DNA from: AP-15 sp963700185
GTDB lineage: Bacteria > Pseudomonadota > Alphaproteobacteria > ATCC43930 > CGMCC-115725
Direction of reading: 5' to 3'
Assembly: GCA_963700185.1 (NCBI GenBank)
Contig: CAVOWP010000030.1
Location: 310,001 to 374,000 of the forward strand
DNA: 64,000 bases
Shown here piece after piece: positions 43,015 through 52,800 of the stretch (position 1 is the stretch's first letter; each line of letters opens with the position of its first letter). A program made the position numbers and the translations under genes. The notes under the pieces are model-generated. The model saw only the letters and a program-made list of their open reading frames with translations, ran no database searches and was not told where the DNA came from.

Positions 43015-45075
43015 TCAGCGCAGGATGGCGGCGATGTTGCCGCCGTCGACGGTCGTGACATCGGCGGTGGTCTTCAGCGCCACGGCATGATGCAGGAAGG
43101 CCTGGGCGACGTCCTCGGCGGTGACCTCGCGGCCGAGGAGATTGCCCGTCATGTATCGCTGCTCGTCGACGCCGCGTGCCTTGGCGCGGGCAGCAACCAG
43201 CTCGGGCGTCAACAGCCCGCTCCTGATGCGGTCGGCGTTTACCGCGTTGGCGCGAATGCCGTCCGCTCCGTATTCGAGCGCATATTGGCGCACCAGCGCC
43301 AGGGTCGCCGCTTTCGGCAGCCCGTAGGGCCCGAAATCCGGACCCGGGTTGACCGCCTGTTTCGAGACGTTGAACAACAGGCACCCGCCGGTGCCCTGCG
43401 CCAGCATCATGCGGACCGCGTTCTGCGCCACGGTCTGATGGGCAAAAAAGTTCAGCTCGAAGCTGCGGCGCAGCACGGCATCTTCGACTTCGCCGATACG
43501 GCCTTGCCAGGCGGCGCCGGCGTTCGAGACGACAATGTCGACACCGCCGAAATGCGTGGCGACACGATCGAAGGCCTGGAGCACCGTCGCCGGATCGGTC
43601 ACGTCGCATCCGATGCCGAGCGCCGCGCCGCCGAGTTTTTTCGCCGCCGCTTGGGCCGCTGCGGCATCGATGTCGAGCAACGCCACTTCGGCGCCGGACC
43701 CGCTCATCGCACTTGCGGTGGCCAGGCCAATCGTACCGGCCCCACCGGTGACGACAGCGATCTGGCCCGCCAGCGCCTTCTCGCTGCTCTGACCGAGCTT
43801 GGCCTGTTCCAGCGACCAGTATTCGATGTCGAAGAGGTCGGCCTCGCCGATCGGCTCGAAGCGGCCTACCGCCTCGGCGTCGGTGATTGTCTCGATGTTG
43901 CATTGAGCAATATCGGCGGCGATCCGCGCATCCCGGGCGCTGTGCCCGAGCCCGAAGAGCCCGAGACCCGGCACCAGGACTACCCGCGGCATCGGGTCGA
44001 GCTCGCGTTTCGGCGGGTCTTGGCGCGCGTTGTGGCGAGCGAAATAAGCATGGTACTCGACAACGAAACGGTCGACCGCCAGGTGCACCGCCCCTTTGAA
44101 GGCGTCGAGCCGACCCGCCTTCGGGACGGGCACGATCAGCGGGTAGTTCTTGGTGCGGATCGTATGATCCGGCGTCGCCACGCCGGCACGGCCGTAGCGT
44201 CCGAGTTCGGCCCCGTTCACATAATTGAGCACAGCAGCGTCCGAGCGAAAATCGAGAACGAAGCGCTTATAGGAGCCCAAGCCCGCCGGATCGGCGACGG
44301 CGCAGGCGCCGCGTAAGATCGGCGCGACCTCCGCTGCCCCGGCGGGCGCATCCGGCAGCCGCGCCGCGGCAAACACGCCCTTGCGGCGGTGCGCGAGCAT
44401 TTCTTCGGCTAGCGAGACCGCCGCGATCATGCGCTCGTAAGCCTCCTGCGCCGTATCGCCGAAGGTAAAGATCCCGTGTTTCAGCAGCACGAGCCCCTCG
44501 ACCGCAGGATCCGCCTCGAAGACCTCCGCAGCTTTTTTGGCGAGCAGGAAACCGGGCATGAGGTAGGGCACTAGACCCATCCGGCGACCATATAGATCCG
44601 CGCAACGCTCCGCCGCCTCGGGCTGGTCGGCAAGGCTCAGCACCGCCGTCGAATGGGTATGATCGACATATTTGTGCGGCAGGAAGGCGTGCAGCAATGT
44701 CTCGACAGAGGGGTTCGGGGCGCCGGGATCAAGCAGGTTGGCGCGCTGCACCCGTACCATCTCCTCGTCGGAAAGCGCCCGGCGGTCGCGCAGTTTCCGC
44801 AGCGGCGCAAGCCTCACGGCGGGAAGACCGGCTGGCTCGATCGCCGCCATGTCCCAGCCACTGCCCTTGACGCAAAGAACCTCGACCTCCTCGTTCAGAA
44901 GGTCCTTCATCATCGTCTTGACCGAGGTGTTGCCGCCGCCGTGCAACACCAGCTTCGGGTCGCCGCCCAAGAGACGTGAGGTATAGACGCGCAGTGCGAG
45001 GTCGCGTCCGACTCCCACCATGGCGTAGTGGCCGATCAGCCGCTCGGCTTGCGCATCCGACCACAGACTATGCAT
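43015..45075 (-). CDS. Bifunctional aldolase / short-chain dehydrogenase
   Basis: 686 residues from ATG 45075 (12 codons more are open upstream). Residues 1-410 form a class II aldolase/adducin domain (LHGGGNTSVKT; zinc site HKYVDHTHSTA). Residues 430-686 form an SDR domain with the NAD motif VVTGGAGTIGLATA and YGLPKAAT (Tyr-x3-Lys, YGLPK). The family includes RhaD/RhaE-type enzymes that split a sugar or rhamnulose phosphate and oxidise a product, but no sugar kinase, isomerase or transporter is nearby, so the substrate is open. Confidence 0.92.
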   Translation of the reverse strand: MHSLWSDAQAERLIGHYAMVGVGRDLALRVYTSRLLGGDPKLVLHGGGNTSVKTMMKDLLNEEVEVLCVKGSGWDMAAIEPAGLPAVRLAPLRKLRDRRALSDEEMVRVQRANLLDPGAPNPSVETLLHAFLPHKYVDHTHSTAVLSLADQPEAAERCADLYGRRMGLVPYLMPGFLLAKKAAEVFEADPAVEGLVLLKHGIFTFGDTAQEAYERMIAAVSLAEEMLAHRRKGVFAAARLPDAPAGAAEVAPILRGACAVADPAGLGSYKRFVLDFRSDAAVLNYVNGAELGRYGRAGVATPDHTIRTKNYPLIVPVPKAGRLDAFKGAVHLAVDRFVVEYHAYFARHNARQDPPKRELDPMPRVVLVPGLGLFGLGHSARDARIAADIAQCNIETITDAEAVGRFEPIGEADLFDIEYWSLEQAKLGQSSEKALAGQIAVVTGGAGTIGLATASAMSGSGAEVALLDIDAAAAQAAAKKLGGAALGIGCDVTDPATVLQAFDRVATHFGGVDIVVSNAGAAWQGRIGEVEDAVLRRSFELNFFAHQTVAQNAVRMMLAQGTGGCLLFNVSKQAVNPGPDFGPYGLPKAATLALVRQYALEYGADGIRANAVNADRIRSGLLTPELVAARAKARGVDEQRYMTGNLLGREVTAEDVAQAFLHHAVALKTTADVTTVDGGNIAAILR

Positions 45076-45198
45076 TCTCGTTGCCCATCGCTGCCGACGA
45101 ACGCCGGACAATCAATGCAGCGTCCGATCCCGAGAAGCAAGGCTCGGGCCGCGGGGCGATCTGCTATATCCCTCGAATGCCGATCCGCGGGACGCCCC

Positions 45199-45711
45199 CT
45201 AGCGCAGCTTAGTGCTGGAACTCCAGCACGCGTTCGGTCTGTCCGCTGCCTTCGGTTCGGGGCACGGTTCGCCGGGAGAAAACCGGGCGGTGATCTCCGG
45301 CGAAATCGCCTCAGCCTCAACGCCTCCCCGCGAGCACAGGGCGCGCAAGGCGCGTATCCACCTGCGATGCCGCGGCTGCCGGTCAAAGCTGCCGATCATC
45401 CCGGCGATCATGTTTTCCCGCGTGCGCCGTAGCACCTGCAGCACATCGGCATGCGTCGTGCGCGGGTCGTCGTTGAAGAATTCGATCCGCCAATAGCGCT
45501 TGCCGCTGACTTCTCTCGCGGCTTGCAGAATGGGCTTCTGCAACACTTGGCGGCCTCCGACCGCCTCGATTGCGCCTACGAGGCAGTGGCGGCCATGGGC
45601 GTCACGCAACCGGCCCTTGCACCACTGCTGCTCGGTTGCGAGCATGCGCTCCACCGCGCCGAGTTTGGCGATCGGGTGATTGTCAAAAGCATCTATTCCG
45701 TCGAAAGGCAT
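45199..45711 (-). CDS. DUF6197-like small protein
   Basis: 170 residues from ATG 45711, which follows GGAGGTGCGGAGA. The start MPFDGIDAFDNHPIAKLGAV and the CKGRLRDAHGRHCLVGAIEA block resemble a family of small proteins (DUF6197) common in soil alphaproteobacteria, with no known function. The Cys/His-containing block could bind metal (inference). Residues beyond 130 are low-complexity. Confidence 0.65.
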   Translation of the reverse strand: MPFDGIDAFDNHPIAKLGAVERMLATEQQWCKGRLRDAHGRHCLVGAIEAVGGRQVLQKPILQAAREVSGKRYWRIEFFNDDPRTTHADVLQVLRRTRENMIAGMIGSFDRQPRHRRWIRALRALCSRGGVEAEAISPEITARFSPGEPCPEPKAADRPNACWSSSTKLR

Positions 45712-45931
45712 TCTCCGCACCTCCGAGCTGCGCATGTTTCACTGCTGCCCTCGCCCACCGCGAGCGGGGCGGTTGGTCCTGACTGTTTAACTCGCGGCCC
45801 TTGCTGCCATTCCAGTCAGGCCAGGATTTTTCTCCCGAACGCAGCAAAAGTGAAGCGCCGCCGCGTAACAAATTGTTCCACGCGCTGTGGTGCCAAATAG
45901 AGCACAACGCGACCCGGCGCCTCAACCAAAT

Positions 45932-47293
45932 TTAGCCCGGCCGGCCAGCCTCATCCTCCATGTAGGCGAACCGCTCGGTGCGGAACAGGCTGCGCTGAAA
46001 CTCGAGATAGGCCTCCTTGGTCATCGCCGGGCTGAACTGCGCCAGGATTTCCTTCGCCGGAGCCGCGTCGCCATGGAGCAGGTCGATCGCGGTCATCGCC
46101 AGCAGCTTGGCCGGCGTCAGATAGCCGTGCCGAGGCTCGTTGATCCGCCAGTCGGCGCCGTGCGCCTTGCCTTCGGCGGCGACGACATAAGGGTGGATCA
46201 CCGGCATCAAATGCGCGAGATCGCCCATATCGGTCGACCCGGTGCGGTGCCCGCCGATGTGGAACTGCCCCGGGCCGAACAAGGTCTCGACATTCGCGCC
46301 GAAGATCTCTCCGAACCGCTCGTCGTTGCGCTGCGGCAGATAGCCGGGGATCGTATCGATCTCGACCTTGGCGCCGATCGCCATCGCGCCGGCGCGCAGA
46401 CAACGGTCGACCTTTTTATTGGCATCGACAATCGCCTCGAGCGAGCCGCCGCGGACAAAGGTTTCCATCGTGACCTCGGCCGGCACGACGCTGACCGCAT
46501 CGCCGCCCTTGGTGATGATCGGGTGGATCCGGATCGTATCCTTCTCCCAGAAGGTCTCGCGCTGGGCCGAGATCGCGCTCATCGCGATCATCGCCGCGTT
46601 GAGCGCATTGATCCCGAGCTGCGGCAGGCTGCCGGCATGCGCGGCGCGGCCGACAAAGCGGATGCGCTTGACCAGCGCGCCATTCGACGACTTGGCGAGA
46701 AAGGCGCGAGTTCCAGCCGCCGCATCGCGCGAGCCGGTGTGGATCATCATGGCCATGTCGATATCGTCGAAATGGCCCTTCGCGACGAGCTCGGGCTTGC
46801 CGAGCATGAACTCGATTTCGCCTCTCGCGACGCGGACCGCCCGCTCCTCGACATCGATGAATTCTTCGGCCGGCACGGCGAAGAAAACGATGTCGCCGGC
46901 GAGGTGGCCGGCGATCCCGGCTTCGGTCAGTCCGATCGCCGCGCCCAGCATCCCGGCGATCTGGGCGTTGTGCCCACAGCTGTGGGCGGCCCCCGTGACC
47001 GGGTCGGCCAAGGGATGCTCCGAGGTCCGCAGGCTGTCGAGCTCGCCGATGAAGGCGAGCCGGGGACCCGGTGATCCGCCAGCGAGCCGGCCCTTGACGC
47101 CGGTCAGCGCGAGACCGGTGCGCGGCGCCAAGCCCAAGGCGCTCATGTGCTCGGCGACGAGAGCTGCGGTCTTCACTTCGTTGAAGCCGGTCTCCGGGTG
47201 GCGCAGGATCGTCTCGCCGAGGTCGATGATTGTGTCGGCGTGGCGGTCGATGGTCTCGCAGACCGCGCGCTTCAACTGATCTCTGCTTGTCAT
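45932..47293 (-). CDS. M20 family amidohydrolase
   Basis: 453 residues. The metal site is HSCGHNAQ, with the catalytic/metal pair in FAVPAEEF, plus ETILRHPETGFNEVKTAA and FIGELDSL near the front and HRTGSTDMGDLAHLMP near the end. Members (AbgA/AbgB, aminoacylase, IAA-amino-acid hydrolases) cleave N-acyl or p-aminobenzoyl amino acids. The Glu where most have Asp in the first metal block (GELDSL) is a small variation. ATG 47293; AT-rich DNA lies upstream. Confidence 0.92.
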   Translation of the reverse strand: MTSRDQLKRAVCETIDRHADTIIDLGETILRHPETGFNEVKTAALVAEHMSALGLAPRTGLALTGVKGRLAGGSPGPRLAFIGELDSLRTSEHPLADPVTGAAHSCGHNAQIAGMLGAAIGLTEAGIAGHLAGDIVFFAVPAEEFIDVEERAVRVARGEIEFMLGKPELVAKGHFDDIDMAMMIHTGSRDAAAGTRAFLAKSSNGALVKRIRFVGRAAHAGSLPQLGINALNAAMIAMSAISAQRETFWEKDTIRIHPIITKGGDAVSVVPAEVTMETFVRGGSLEAIVDANKKVDRCLRAGAMAIGAKVEIDTIPGYLPQRNDERFGEIFGANVETLFGPGQFHIGGHRTGSTDMGDLAHLMPVIHPYVVAAEGKAHGADWRINEPRHGYLTPAKLLAMTAIDLLHGDAAPAKEILAQFSPAMTKEAYLEFQRSLFRTERFAYMEDEAGRPG

Positions 47294-47656
47294 TGGGATG
47301 CCTCTTCACCCGTCTGTCGTCTTGCCGCCTCGACCTCCCAGTTAAACCCTACGATCCAAAAAGACCAGAGCGTCGCCGTCTCGATTGTCCGCTGGCTCGA
47401 TCCGCCTGATGGTCTAACAAGAAAGGGTAACTCGCCTTCCATTTTAAACAAATTAATAAACAAATTTAGATAAAATATTCAACCTTTTCCCTTCCCTTAA
47501 CCATGTTTTGCATTGACATGTTAAGTAAATAATTAGTAAAACGCAGCAGAGCGTTCAGATTTCGTTAAGGGATCGCTGTCCGATGACAGCGATTCCTGAC
47601 TGGCTCTGACTTCCAGAGCGTTGGGATACCGCGTATCGGCAGCCGGCTGAGAGGAG
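47294..47656. other. AT-rich intergenic region with possible promoter
   Basis: 363 bases, strongly AT-rich from about 47430 to 47560, unlike the rest of the window. TTGACA at 47513-47518 is a perfect -35 hexamer; the DNA 16-18 bases downstream (AGTAAA) is only a weak -10. It probably drives the gene at 47663 and the divergent M20 gene. GAGGAG just before 47657 is the ribosome site. Confidence 0.45.
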
Positions 47657-47662
47657 ATGATT

Positions 47663-48520
47663 ATGACCCTCATCTACCCCAATATTGTCCCGGAAAACAA
47701 TTTACGACTGCCGGATGCGCTGACAGTCAAGCATGGTCCGGCCCGCCTCCTCTCCCGATTTGTTCTTGAGGGTGACAAGGCGGCACGGCAGATGGGTCTT
47801 CGTTTGCGGCTGCGACATGATTTCGGCGAGCTGCTGTATTTGAACGAGCGGGAAGTTGCCCACGGCAACTGGTTCAAATTGGTCAATATGTACAATCCGG
47901 CGTATTGCGATTTGTCGCCCGAAAACTCCTATTGGATTTCCGGAGAAAACGAGGAAGGCGATATCGTGTTGACGCAAGCCGGACGGATTTATTACTGGCC
48001 GGAAACGAGTTTAAGTGAACAGGCGCACTCGATGTTCTATGCGGGCCACGACGAGGGCCAGCTTTGCAGTGTGACGGCGCCGGCCGCTGGGCGGATCGGC
48101 GGCGTCGTGTTTTGTGCCGGATCGCATTGGATACGGCCGGATTTTCGCGGGCGTCAACTGTCTCATCTGTTGGCAAGGTTGGGTCGGGCCTATGCAATGT
48201 CGCGTTGGCCGGTAGATTGGGCGATCGCGCTGGTCGCCCCGGTGCTCGTAACAAAGGGCGTCAGCGCCGGCTACGGCTACAAGCATGCCAGTCACAGCAT
48301 TTTCTACCCCGCCTCACCCTGGGGCGACCTCGAGGTCGTCCTCGCCTATTTGTCCCAGAACGAAGCTTATGAGGACATTGCCGAATACCTCGCCACGGAG
48401 CTTTCCGGCTCGATGACCGACGGGTTGTCGGCGGCATCATCATCACGCAGTCCGCGGGATGACAAGGTTACCAGCACCTCGTCGGAGGGCGTCTTCCACG
48501 GCAGCAGCAATCTCTCGTAG
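47663..48520 (+). CDS. Unknown protein with GNAT-like acetyl-CoA motif
   Basis: 285 residues; ATG 47663 is preferred over 47657 because AGGAG is then spaced six bases away. HWIRPDFRGRQLSHLLARL (near 155-175) resembles motif A of GNAT acetyltransferases (R-x-x-G-x then a helix). The rest is unrecognised: LLYLNEREVAHGNWFKLVN and NSYWISGENEEGDIVLTQAG. The last 50 codons overlap the antisense end of the next gene and are serine-rich (SAASSSRSPRDD), so the natural end may be near ...YLATEL. No signal or membrane segments. Confidence 0.6.
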   Translation: MTLIYPNIVPENNLRLPDALTVKHGPARLLSRFVLEGDKAARQMGLRLRLRHDFGELLYLNEREVAHGNWFKLVNMYNPAYCDLSPENSYWISGENEEGDIVLTQAGRIYYWPETSLSEQAHSMFYAGHDEGQLCSVTAPAAGRIGGVVFCAGSHWIRPDFRGRQLSHLLARLGRAYAMSRWPVDWAIALVAPVLVTKGVSAGYGYKHASHSIFYPASPWGDLEVVLAYLSQNEAYEDIAEYLATELSGSMTDGLSAASSSRSPRDDKVTSTSSEGVFHGSSNLS

Positions 48521-49287
48521 CGCGTCGTAAAGGTACCGGGCGGCCGTTGGATTGCAGCCGTCACATAATCGTAACGCGGTTGGCCGGTGCTCGCCACGCT
48601 CTTGTAGAATTGTGACACCCATTGGCCGTAAGGTTTATCGGGCTGGTCTTCCACTTTTGCGCCGATTGCATGCAAATGGTAATTGTCATCCAACCAATTG
48701 TTGTGACCATCCCCGATAAAGCGGAATACGGGTTCGGCTCCGGGTGGCTTCACTCCGACGATGATCAAGCGCGACAACAGATCCTTCTTGATCGCAAACG
48801 AGATTACGCTGGGATCGAAATGGCCGAACGACATCCTCCACTTCTGCGCCATTAGCTGAAGTGGTCCCTGTTCGGATTCGTAAAGCCTCAAGTAGTTCTG
48901 CGGCTCGACAAGGAAACGGTCTGCGGCCGACAGTGCGAATCTCGGCGCGCACAATTCAGAGAGCCGAGCGACAGCCAATTCAGCGGAGCAGATGATTTCC
49001 GACTTCCAACTAACGTCAAAATATTTCAACCGAAACAGCTTGATTTGCGACTTCAAGAGCTGCTGTTGAACCGCAAGCAGCGCGGGAATCTCGATGTTAT
49101 GCGGATGCAGATCAATTTCGATTATCGAATTGTCGAGGATCTGAAATTTGATGAATCCCAGGTTCTTCACGGCAAAGGCAGCGCCATCGTAATCGGGTTT
49201 CGGATCCCCCAATGCCGCGCGAAACTCGGCACTGTCCTCGAGCATCCAGGTCCCCTCGGCGGAAACAAGCATCGTCAGGCGGTTCAC
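48367..49287 (-). CDS. Unknown protein convergent with the GNAT-like gene
   Basis: 306 residues; no family recognised with confidence. Residues 5-90 (SAEGTWMLEDSAEFRAALG, IIEIDLHPHNIEIPALLAVQ) and 140-260 (LQLMAQKWRMSFGHFDPSVI, VFRFIGDGHNNWLDDNYHL) look like alpha-beta sensory domains, the second PAS-like in its order of elements; this is a guess. Its final 51 codons lie antisense to the neighbour's end. Base composition is lower in G+C than the chromosome around it. Confidence 0.6.
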   Translation of the reverse strand: MNRLTMLVSAEGTWMLEDSAEFRAALGDPKPDYDGAAFAVKNLGFIKFQILDNSIIEIDLHPHNIEIPALLAVQQQLLKSQIKLFRLKYFDVSWKSEIICSAELAVARLSELCAPRFALSAADRFLVEPQNYLRLYESEQGPLQLMAQKWRMSFGHFDPSVISFAIKKDLLSRLIIVGVKPPGAEPVFRFIGDGHNNWLDDNYHLHAIGAKVEDQPDKPYGQWVSQFYKSVASTGQPRYDYVTAAIQRPPGTFTTRYERLLLPWKTPSDEVLVTLSSRGLRDDDAADNPSVIEPESSVARYSAMSS

Positions 49288-49676
49288 GAAAACCTCTCAG
49301 CGCCATATCCGGACAATTTTCCGGAGATCACCGACTTTATCCCATCGCAGCTTAACAGGAGATGAACCACCGGCTCACCAAACAATGATCTCGCCGACTC
49401 CAATAAAATGTCGCCAATATATCTTAAATTGCATTTAATTGTTTGCTACCATCATTGACATAGCAGAGCAACTGTTCGACTGTTTCCGGAACAGCATATA
49501 CTAATTATTGATCTAAACGGGCGCAGCAACATTGGGGGGCGGAGACTAGCGAACCGGCAGATCCGAGCCGATTCCGGTATCGTATCCCTGATCTCCGAGC
49601 CTGGCGGGCCGCGTCGTGCGAGCACGCGTGCTCGTACCCGCAGCTCCCACCAGCGGATTGGCAAAGCGCGGAGCGA
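49288..49676. other. Intergenic region before the DHA2 exporter
   Basis: 389 bases, AT-rich at 49380-49510. It contains TTGACA at 49455-49460 without a convincing -10. No gene is supported; short frames on the minus strand at 49452-49805 are antisense to the exporter start. Confidence 0.4.
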
Positions 49677-51140
49677 ATGAGCGTCGAGGCATGCATCCAA
49701 TCGAGTTCGGGCCGGCGGCAGGCGACAATGGCGTTGATGATCGCGACCGCCATGCAGGCCCTCGACACGACGATCGCCAATGTGGCTCTGCCTCAGCTCG
49801 AGCAAAGTCTCGGCGGCGGGATCGAGCTAGGCGCCTGGGTAATGACGAGCTATCTTTGCGCCTCCGCGATCATGGCTACTCTCACCGGGTGGTTGCGCCG
49901 GCGTTACGGCGCGCGGCCACTATTCATCGGTTCGATCAGCCTGTTCATTGTCGCCTCCGGGCTCTGTTCGATTGCGCCATCCCCGGTTGCGTTGATCCAA
50001 TTCCGGCTGGTCCAGGGTACGGCAGCCGGCGTCATCCAGCCTCTGGCGCAAGCGATCCTTCTCGATATCTACCCGCAGCACGATCACGGCCGAATGCTCG
50101 CCATCTGGGGAGCGACAATCATGGCCGGCCCGATCCTCGGGCCCGTCCTCGGCGGTGTCATTGCCGACCTCACCTCATGGCGGTGGATTTTCATTTTGAA
50201 CGTTCCTCTCGGCTTGATCGCGATTTTGGGGCTAGGCCAGGTGCCATCGACGGTCGAGCCCACCAAAGCGCCCATCGACGGCGTCGGCCTCGTGCTGCTG
50301 ATCATCGGCGTAGGGTCGCTGCAATTGGCACTTCAGCGGATGATCGGCCAGACTTGGCCGCTGTCCGCCGAGACGGCGGCCGAAGCCGCGGTTGCCATCT
50401 TCGCCTTGGCGGGTATCGGAATTCGCAGTCTCCGGTCGCAGTTTACCCTTTTCAGGTTTCAGGTGTTTCGCAGCCTGAATTTCTCCACGGCGGTGTTTTA
50501 TAATTTTCTGGTCGGCGCGCTGTTGTTCACCACCATCGTGTTCTTGCCGGCTTTGAGCGAGGGCCCGTTGGGCTACGATGCGACCCAGGCGGGCCTGGCG
50601 CTGTCGCCACGCGGCATCGCGACGATGGCGACGATGCTGGCTGTCCATTACCTGATCGACAGGGTCGATCATCGGGCGTTGCTCGGGATCGGAATCGTCA
50701 TCACCGCGGGGGCACTCATGCTGATGTCGCGGGTGCCAGCCGCTGGCGGCGGGCTCTGGTTGGCCGCAGCGAGCGCGATTCAAGGAGTTGGGGTCGGGCT
50801 CCTATTCACCCCTCTCAGCACCCTAGCCTTCTCTGCTCTTGGTGCGGAACTGCGCACCGATGCCGCTGGCGTCTACAGCCTATTGCGGCAACTCGGCTGC
50901 GCAACCGGCGTCGCAGTGATGACAGCTGTGCTGCAGACAAGAATTCATAGCAATTCCTTGCCGGGGTTTGATGCGCCGGGAGCCGGCATACCTTCACCTT
51001 CCGAAGCTGCGAGCCACGGGGTGTTTGCCGCCTATACCGGTTGTTTTCAAAGCATGGCAATCATAACCGCTCTTACTCTGCCGGGGATCCTGCTGTTTCG
51101 CGTGCTTCGGCAGGAAACCGCAGCGCCAAGGGCGGTATGA
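49677..51140 (+). CDS. MFS transporter, DHA2 (EmrB/QacA) family
   Basis: 487 residues with about 14 membrane helices. Motif D1-like ALDTTIANVALPQLEQSLG in helix 1, WVMTSYLCASAIMATLTGWL, and motif C in helix 5 (GATIMAGPILGPVLGGVIAD) are typical of drug:proton antiporters. No membrane-fusion partner (EmrA) lies nearby, and the local regulator is unknown. The stop is ten bases from the convergent kinase gene. Confidence 0.92.
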   Translation: MSVEACIQSSSGRRQATMALMIATAMQALDTTIANVALPQLEQSLGGGIELGAWVMTSYLCASAIMATLTGWLRRRYGARPLFIGSISLFIVASGLCSIAPSPVALIQFRLVQGTAAGVIQPLAQAILLDIYPQHDHGRMLAIWGATIMAGPILGPVLGGVIADLTSWRWIFILNVPLGLIAILGLGQVPSTVEPTKAPIDGVGLVLLIIGVGSLQLALQRMIGQTWPLSAETAAEAAVAIFALAGIGIRSLRSQFTLFRFQVFRSLNFSTAVFYNFLVGALLFTTIVFLPALSEGPLGYDATQAGLALSPRGIATMATMLAVHYLIDRVDHRALLGIGIVITAGALMLMSRVPAAGGGLWLAAASAIQGVGVGLLFTPLSTLAFSALGAELRTDAAGVYSLLRQLGCATGVAVMTAVLQTRIHSNSLPGFDAPGAGIPSPSEAASHGVFAAYTGCFQSMAIITALTLPGILLFRVLRQETAAPRAV

Positions 51141-51150
51141 ACGGCTGCGG

Positions 51151-52419
51151 TTAAGCGCCCGCCATCAGCGGCTTTCGTTCGGTGGGCAGAGAGATGCGCG
51201 CAACGGTCCCTTGACCCGCGCGACTTTCTATCGCGAGCTTGCCGCCATGAGCTTCGATCAGGCCCTTGGTGATCGGTAGGCCCAGACCGGTGCCGCCATA
51301 ATTGCGCGTGGTCGACGATTTTGCTTGTCCAAAGGGCTGCAGGGCGCGCTCCAGCTCTTCCTCGTTCATGCCGATACCACGATCCTCGAATTCCACGACC
51401 GCGAGGCCGGGCTCATCGGATCCGACGCGAATACAGACCTCGCCCCCGTCTCGGGAGAACTTAATCGCATTGGATAGGAGGTTCAGAAGTATTTGCTTCA
51501 TTGCGCGCTCGTCGGCCCAAATCTCCACCTCCTCATCCGACGACATCGTCACCAACTCGATGCCGCGGCTCTCGGCCCGTTCCCGCATCATGCGAATGAC
51601 CTCGCGGATGAGATGCCGGATGTTCAACGGCTCCTTTGATAGTTCGAGTTTTCCTGCCTCGATCTTTGACATGTCGAGGACATCGTTGATGATAGACAAT
51701 AAATGAAGGCTGCTTCGGTGGATGTCTTGCATATAATCTAAATATTTTTCGTTACTGAGCGGGCCGAACAGCTCATGTGCAATAATTTCGGAAAATCCGA
51801 TGATGGCATTGAGCGGGGTGCGCAGTTCATGGCTCATATTGGCGAGAAACTCGCTCTTGGCGCGATTTGCCATCTCGGCCTGGCTGCGCGCTTGGATTAA
51901 TTTCCGCTCGGATGCTTTGAGATCAGTTACGTCCGAATAAACCGAGACAATCGCGCCGTCCGGCATTGCGCGGCGGCTGATCTGCAACACGCGTCCCCGG
52001 GGAGTGACGCGCTCCTTTGTCATCGGTACGTCGCGATAGAACCACTCGAGACGTTTGGCGACCTCGGCCGAGGGGTCGTCACGACCGAAGTCGCCACGCG
52101 CCGCCTGGAGCATCAGGATGTCGCGAAGCGGCGCACCGACCGGGAGGTCCGGCGGCAGTTCGAGCAGTTCGCAGAAACGAGAGTTCCATGCGACCAACCG
52201 TCCCCGGCTGTCAAAAACGCTCAATCCCTCGCCGATATTCTCGAGCGTGCTCTGGAGCAGCCGAGCTTCGGCACAGCGCCTTCGCCGAAAAGCAGATGCC
52301 AGAAGTCTTACGAATGGCTTCACGACGGTGGCCGGTGTCGGAAGCAGCATCGCGCGACCGCTCGCCGATGATTTACCGTAAACACCGAGCTTCTCGGGTT
52401 CGTCAACCACAGATTGCAA
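51151..52419 (-). CDS. PAS-domain sensor histidine kinase
   Basis: 422 residues, no membrane segment. A PAS domain covers about 55-170 (LENIGEGLSVFDSRGRLVAWN; VSVYSDVTDLKASER). HisKA has phosphoacceptor H197 in FLANMSHELRTPLNA. The HATPase part has the N box QILLNLLSNAIKFS, FEDRGIGMNEEEL, and the G2 box GGTGLGLPITKGLIE. It senses a cytoplasmic signal and phosphorylates an unlinked regulator. ATG 52350 is an alternative start. Confidence 0.9.
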   Translation of the reverse strand: MQSVVDEPEKLGVYGKSSASGRAMLLPTPATVVKPFVRLLASAFRRRRCAEARLLQSTLENIGEGLSVFDSRGRLVAWNSRFCELLELPPDLPVGAPLRDILMLQAARGDFGRDDPSAEVAKRLEWFYRDVPMTKERVTPRGRVLQISRRAMPDGAIVSVYSDVTDLKASERKLIQARSQAEMANRAKSEFLANMSHELRTPLNAIIGFSEIIAHELFGPLSNEKYLDYMQDIHRSSLHLLSIINDVLDMSKIEAGKLELSKEPLNIRHLIREVIRMMRERAESRGIELVTMSSDEEVEIWADERAMKQILLNLLSNAIKFSRDGGEVCIRVGSDEPGLAVVEFEDRGIGMNEEELERALQPFGQAKSSTTRNYGGTGLGLPITKGLIEAHGGKLAIESRAGQGTVARISLPTERKPLMAGA

Positions 52420-52800
52420 CCCGGTCTATCGTGAGCTGGTGCGAAGTTGGTACCCGGTGACCTATTAAATTCTTATTATCATCCATTCTGTCATAGGATT
52501 GTCCAATATCCCACCTGATACACCCTTATGCACGAGGATCCTCGTGCATAAGCCATCCGATCGAACAAAGAAATGTGCTCTTGACCTGAATTTCAACCGC
52601 GCTCGCTCACCATGCCCAATTTGCTGAACTTGACGCACACAAGGGTTGGACGTGCAGCTTGGTACCGGGCCGACTTGACTAGATCTCGATACCGGTGCCA
52701 GGGAGCTAACCGGCTACTAAGACTGTTGGCGGTCATTGCATGCCGGATACGATCGCCTTCGATTTTCTGCACCCTGCGCAGGTCACCATAGCTCGGTAGG
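52420..52800. other. Intergenic region between kinase and mfd remnant
   Basis: 381 bases without a supported gene. An 11-base stretch, GAGGATCCTCG near 52533, is a short perfect-type palindrome. The right edge is where helicase homology begins abruptly, so this may include a rearrangement junction. Confidence 0.4.

Noticed and set aside
42965..43903. N-terminal extension of the amidase frame by about 313 codons
   Set aside because: This part is a different reading frame of the aldolase/dehydrogenase gene on the same strand and has no family similarity.
41399..44316. Two long plus-strand frames (about 450 codons each)
   Set aside because: Antisense to the amidase and aldolase/dehydrogenase genes, whose catalytic motifs are intact. 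Composition is that of shadow frames.
45887..47074. 395-codon plus-strand frame
   Set aside because: Antisense to the M20 amidohydrolase with its full metal site; no independent evidence of coding.
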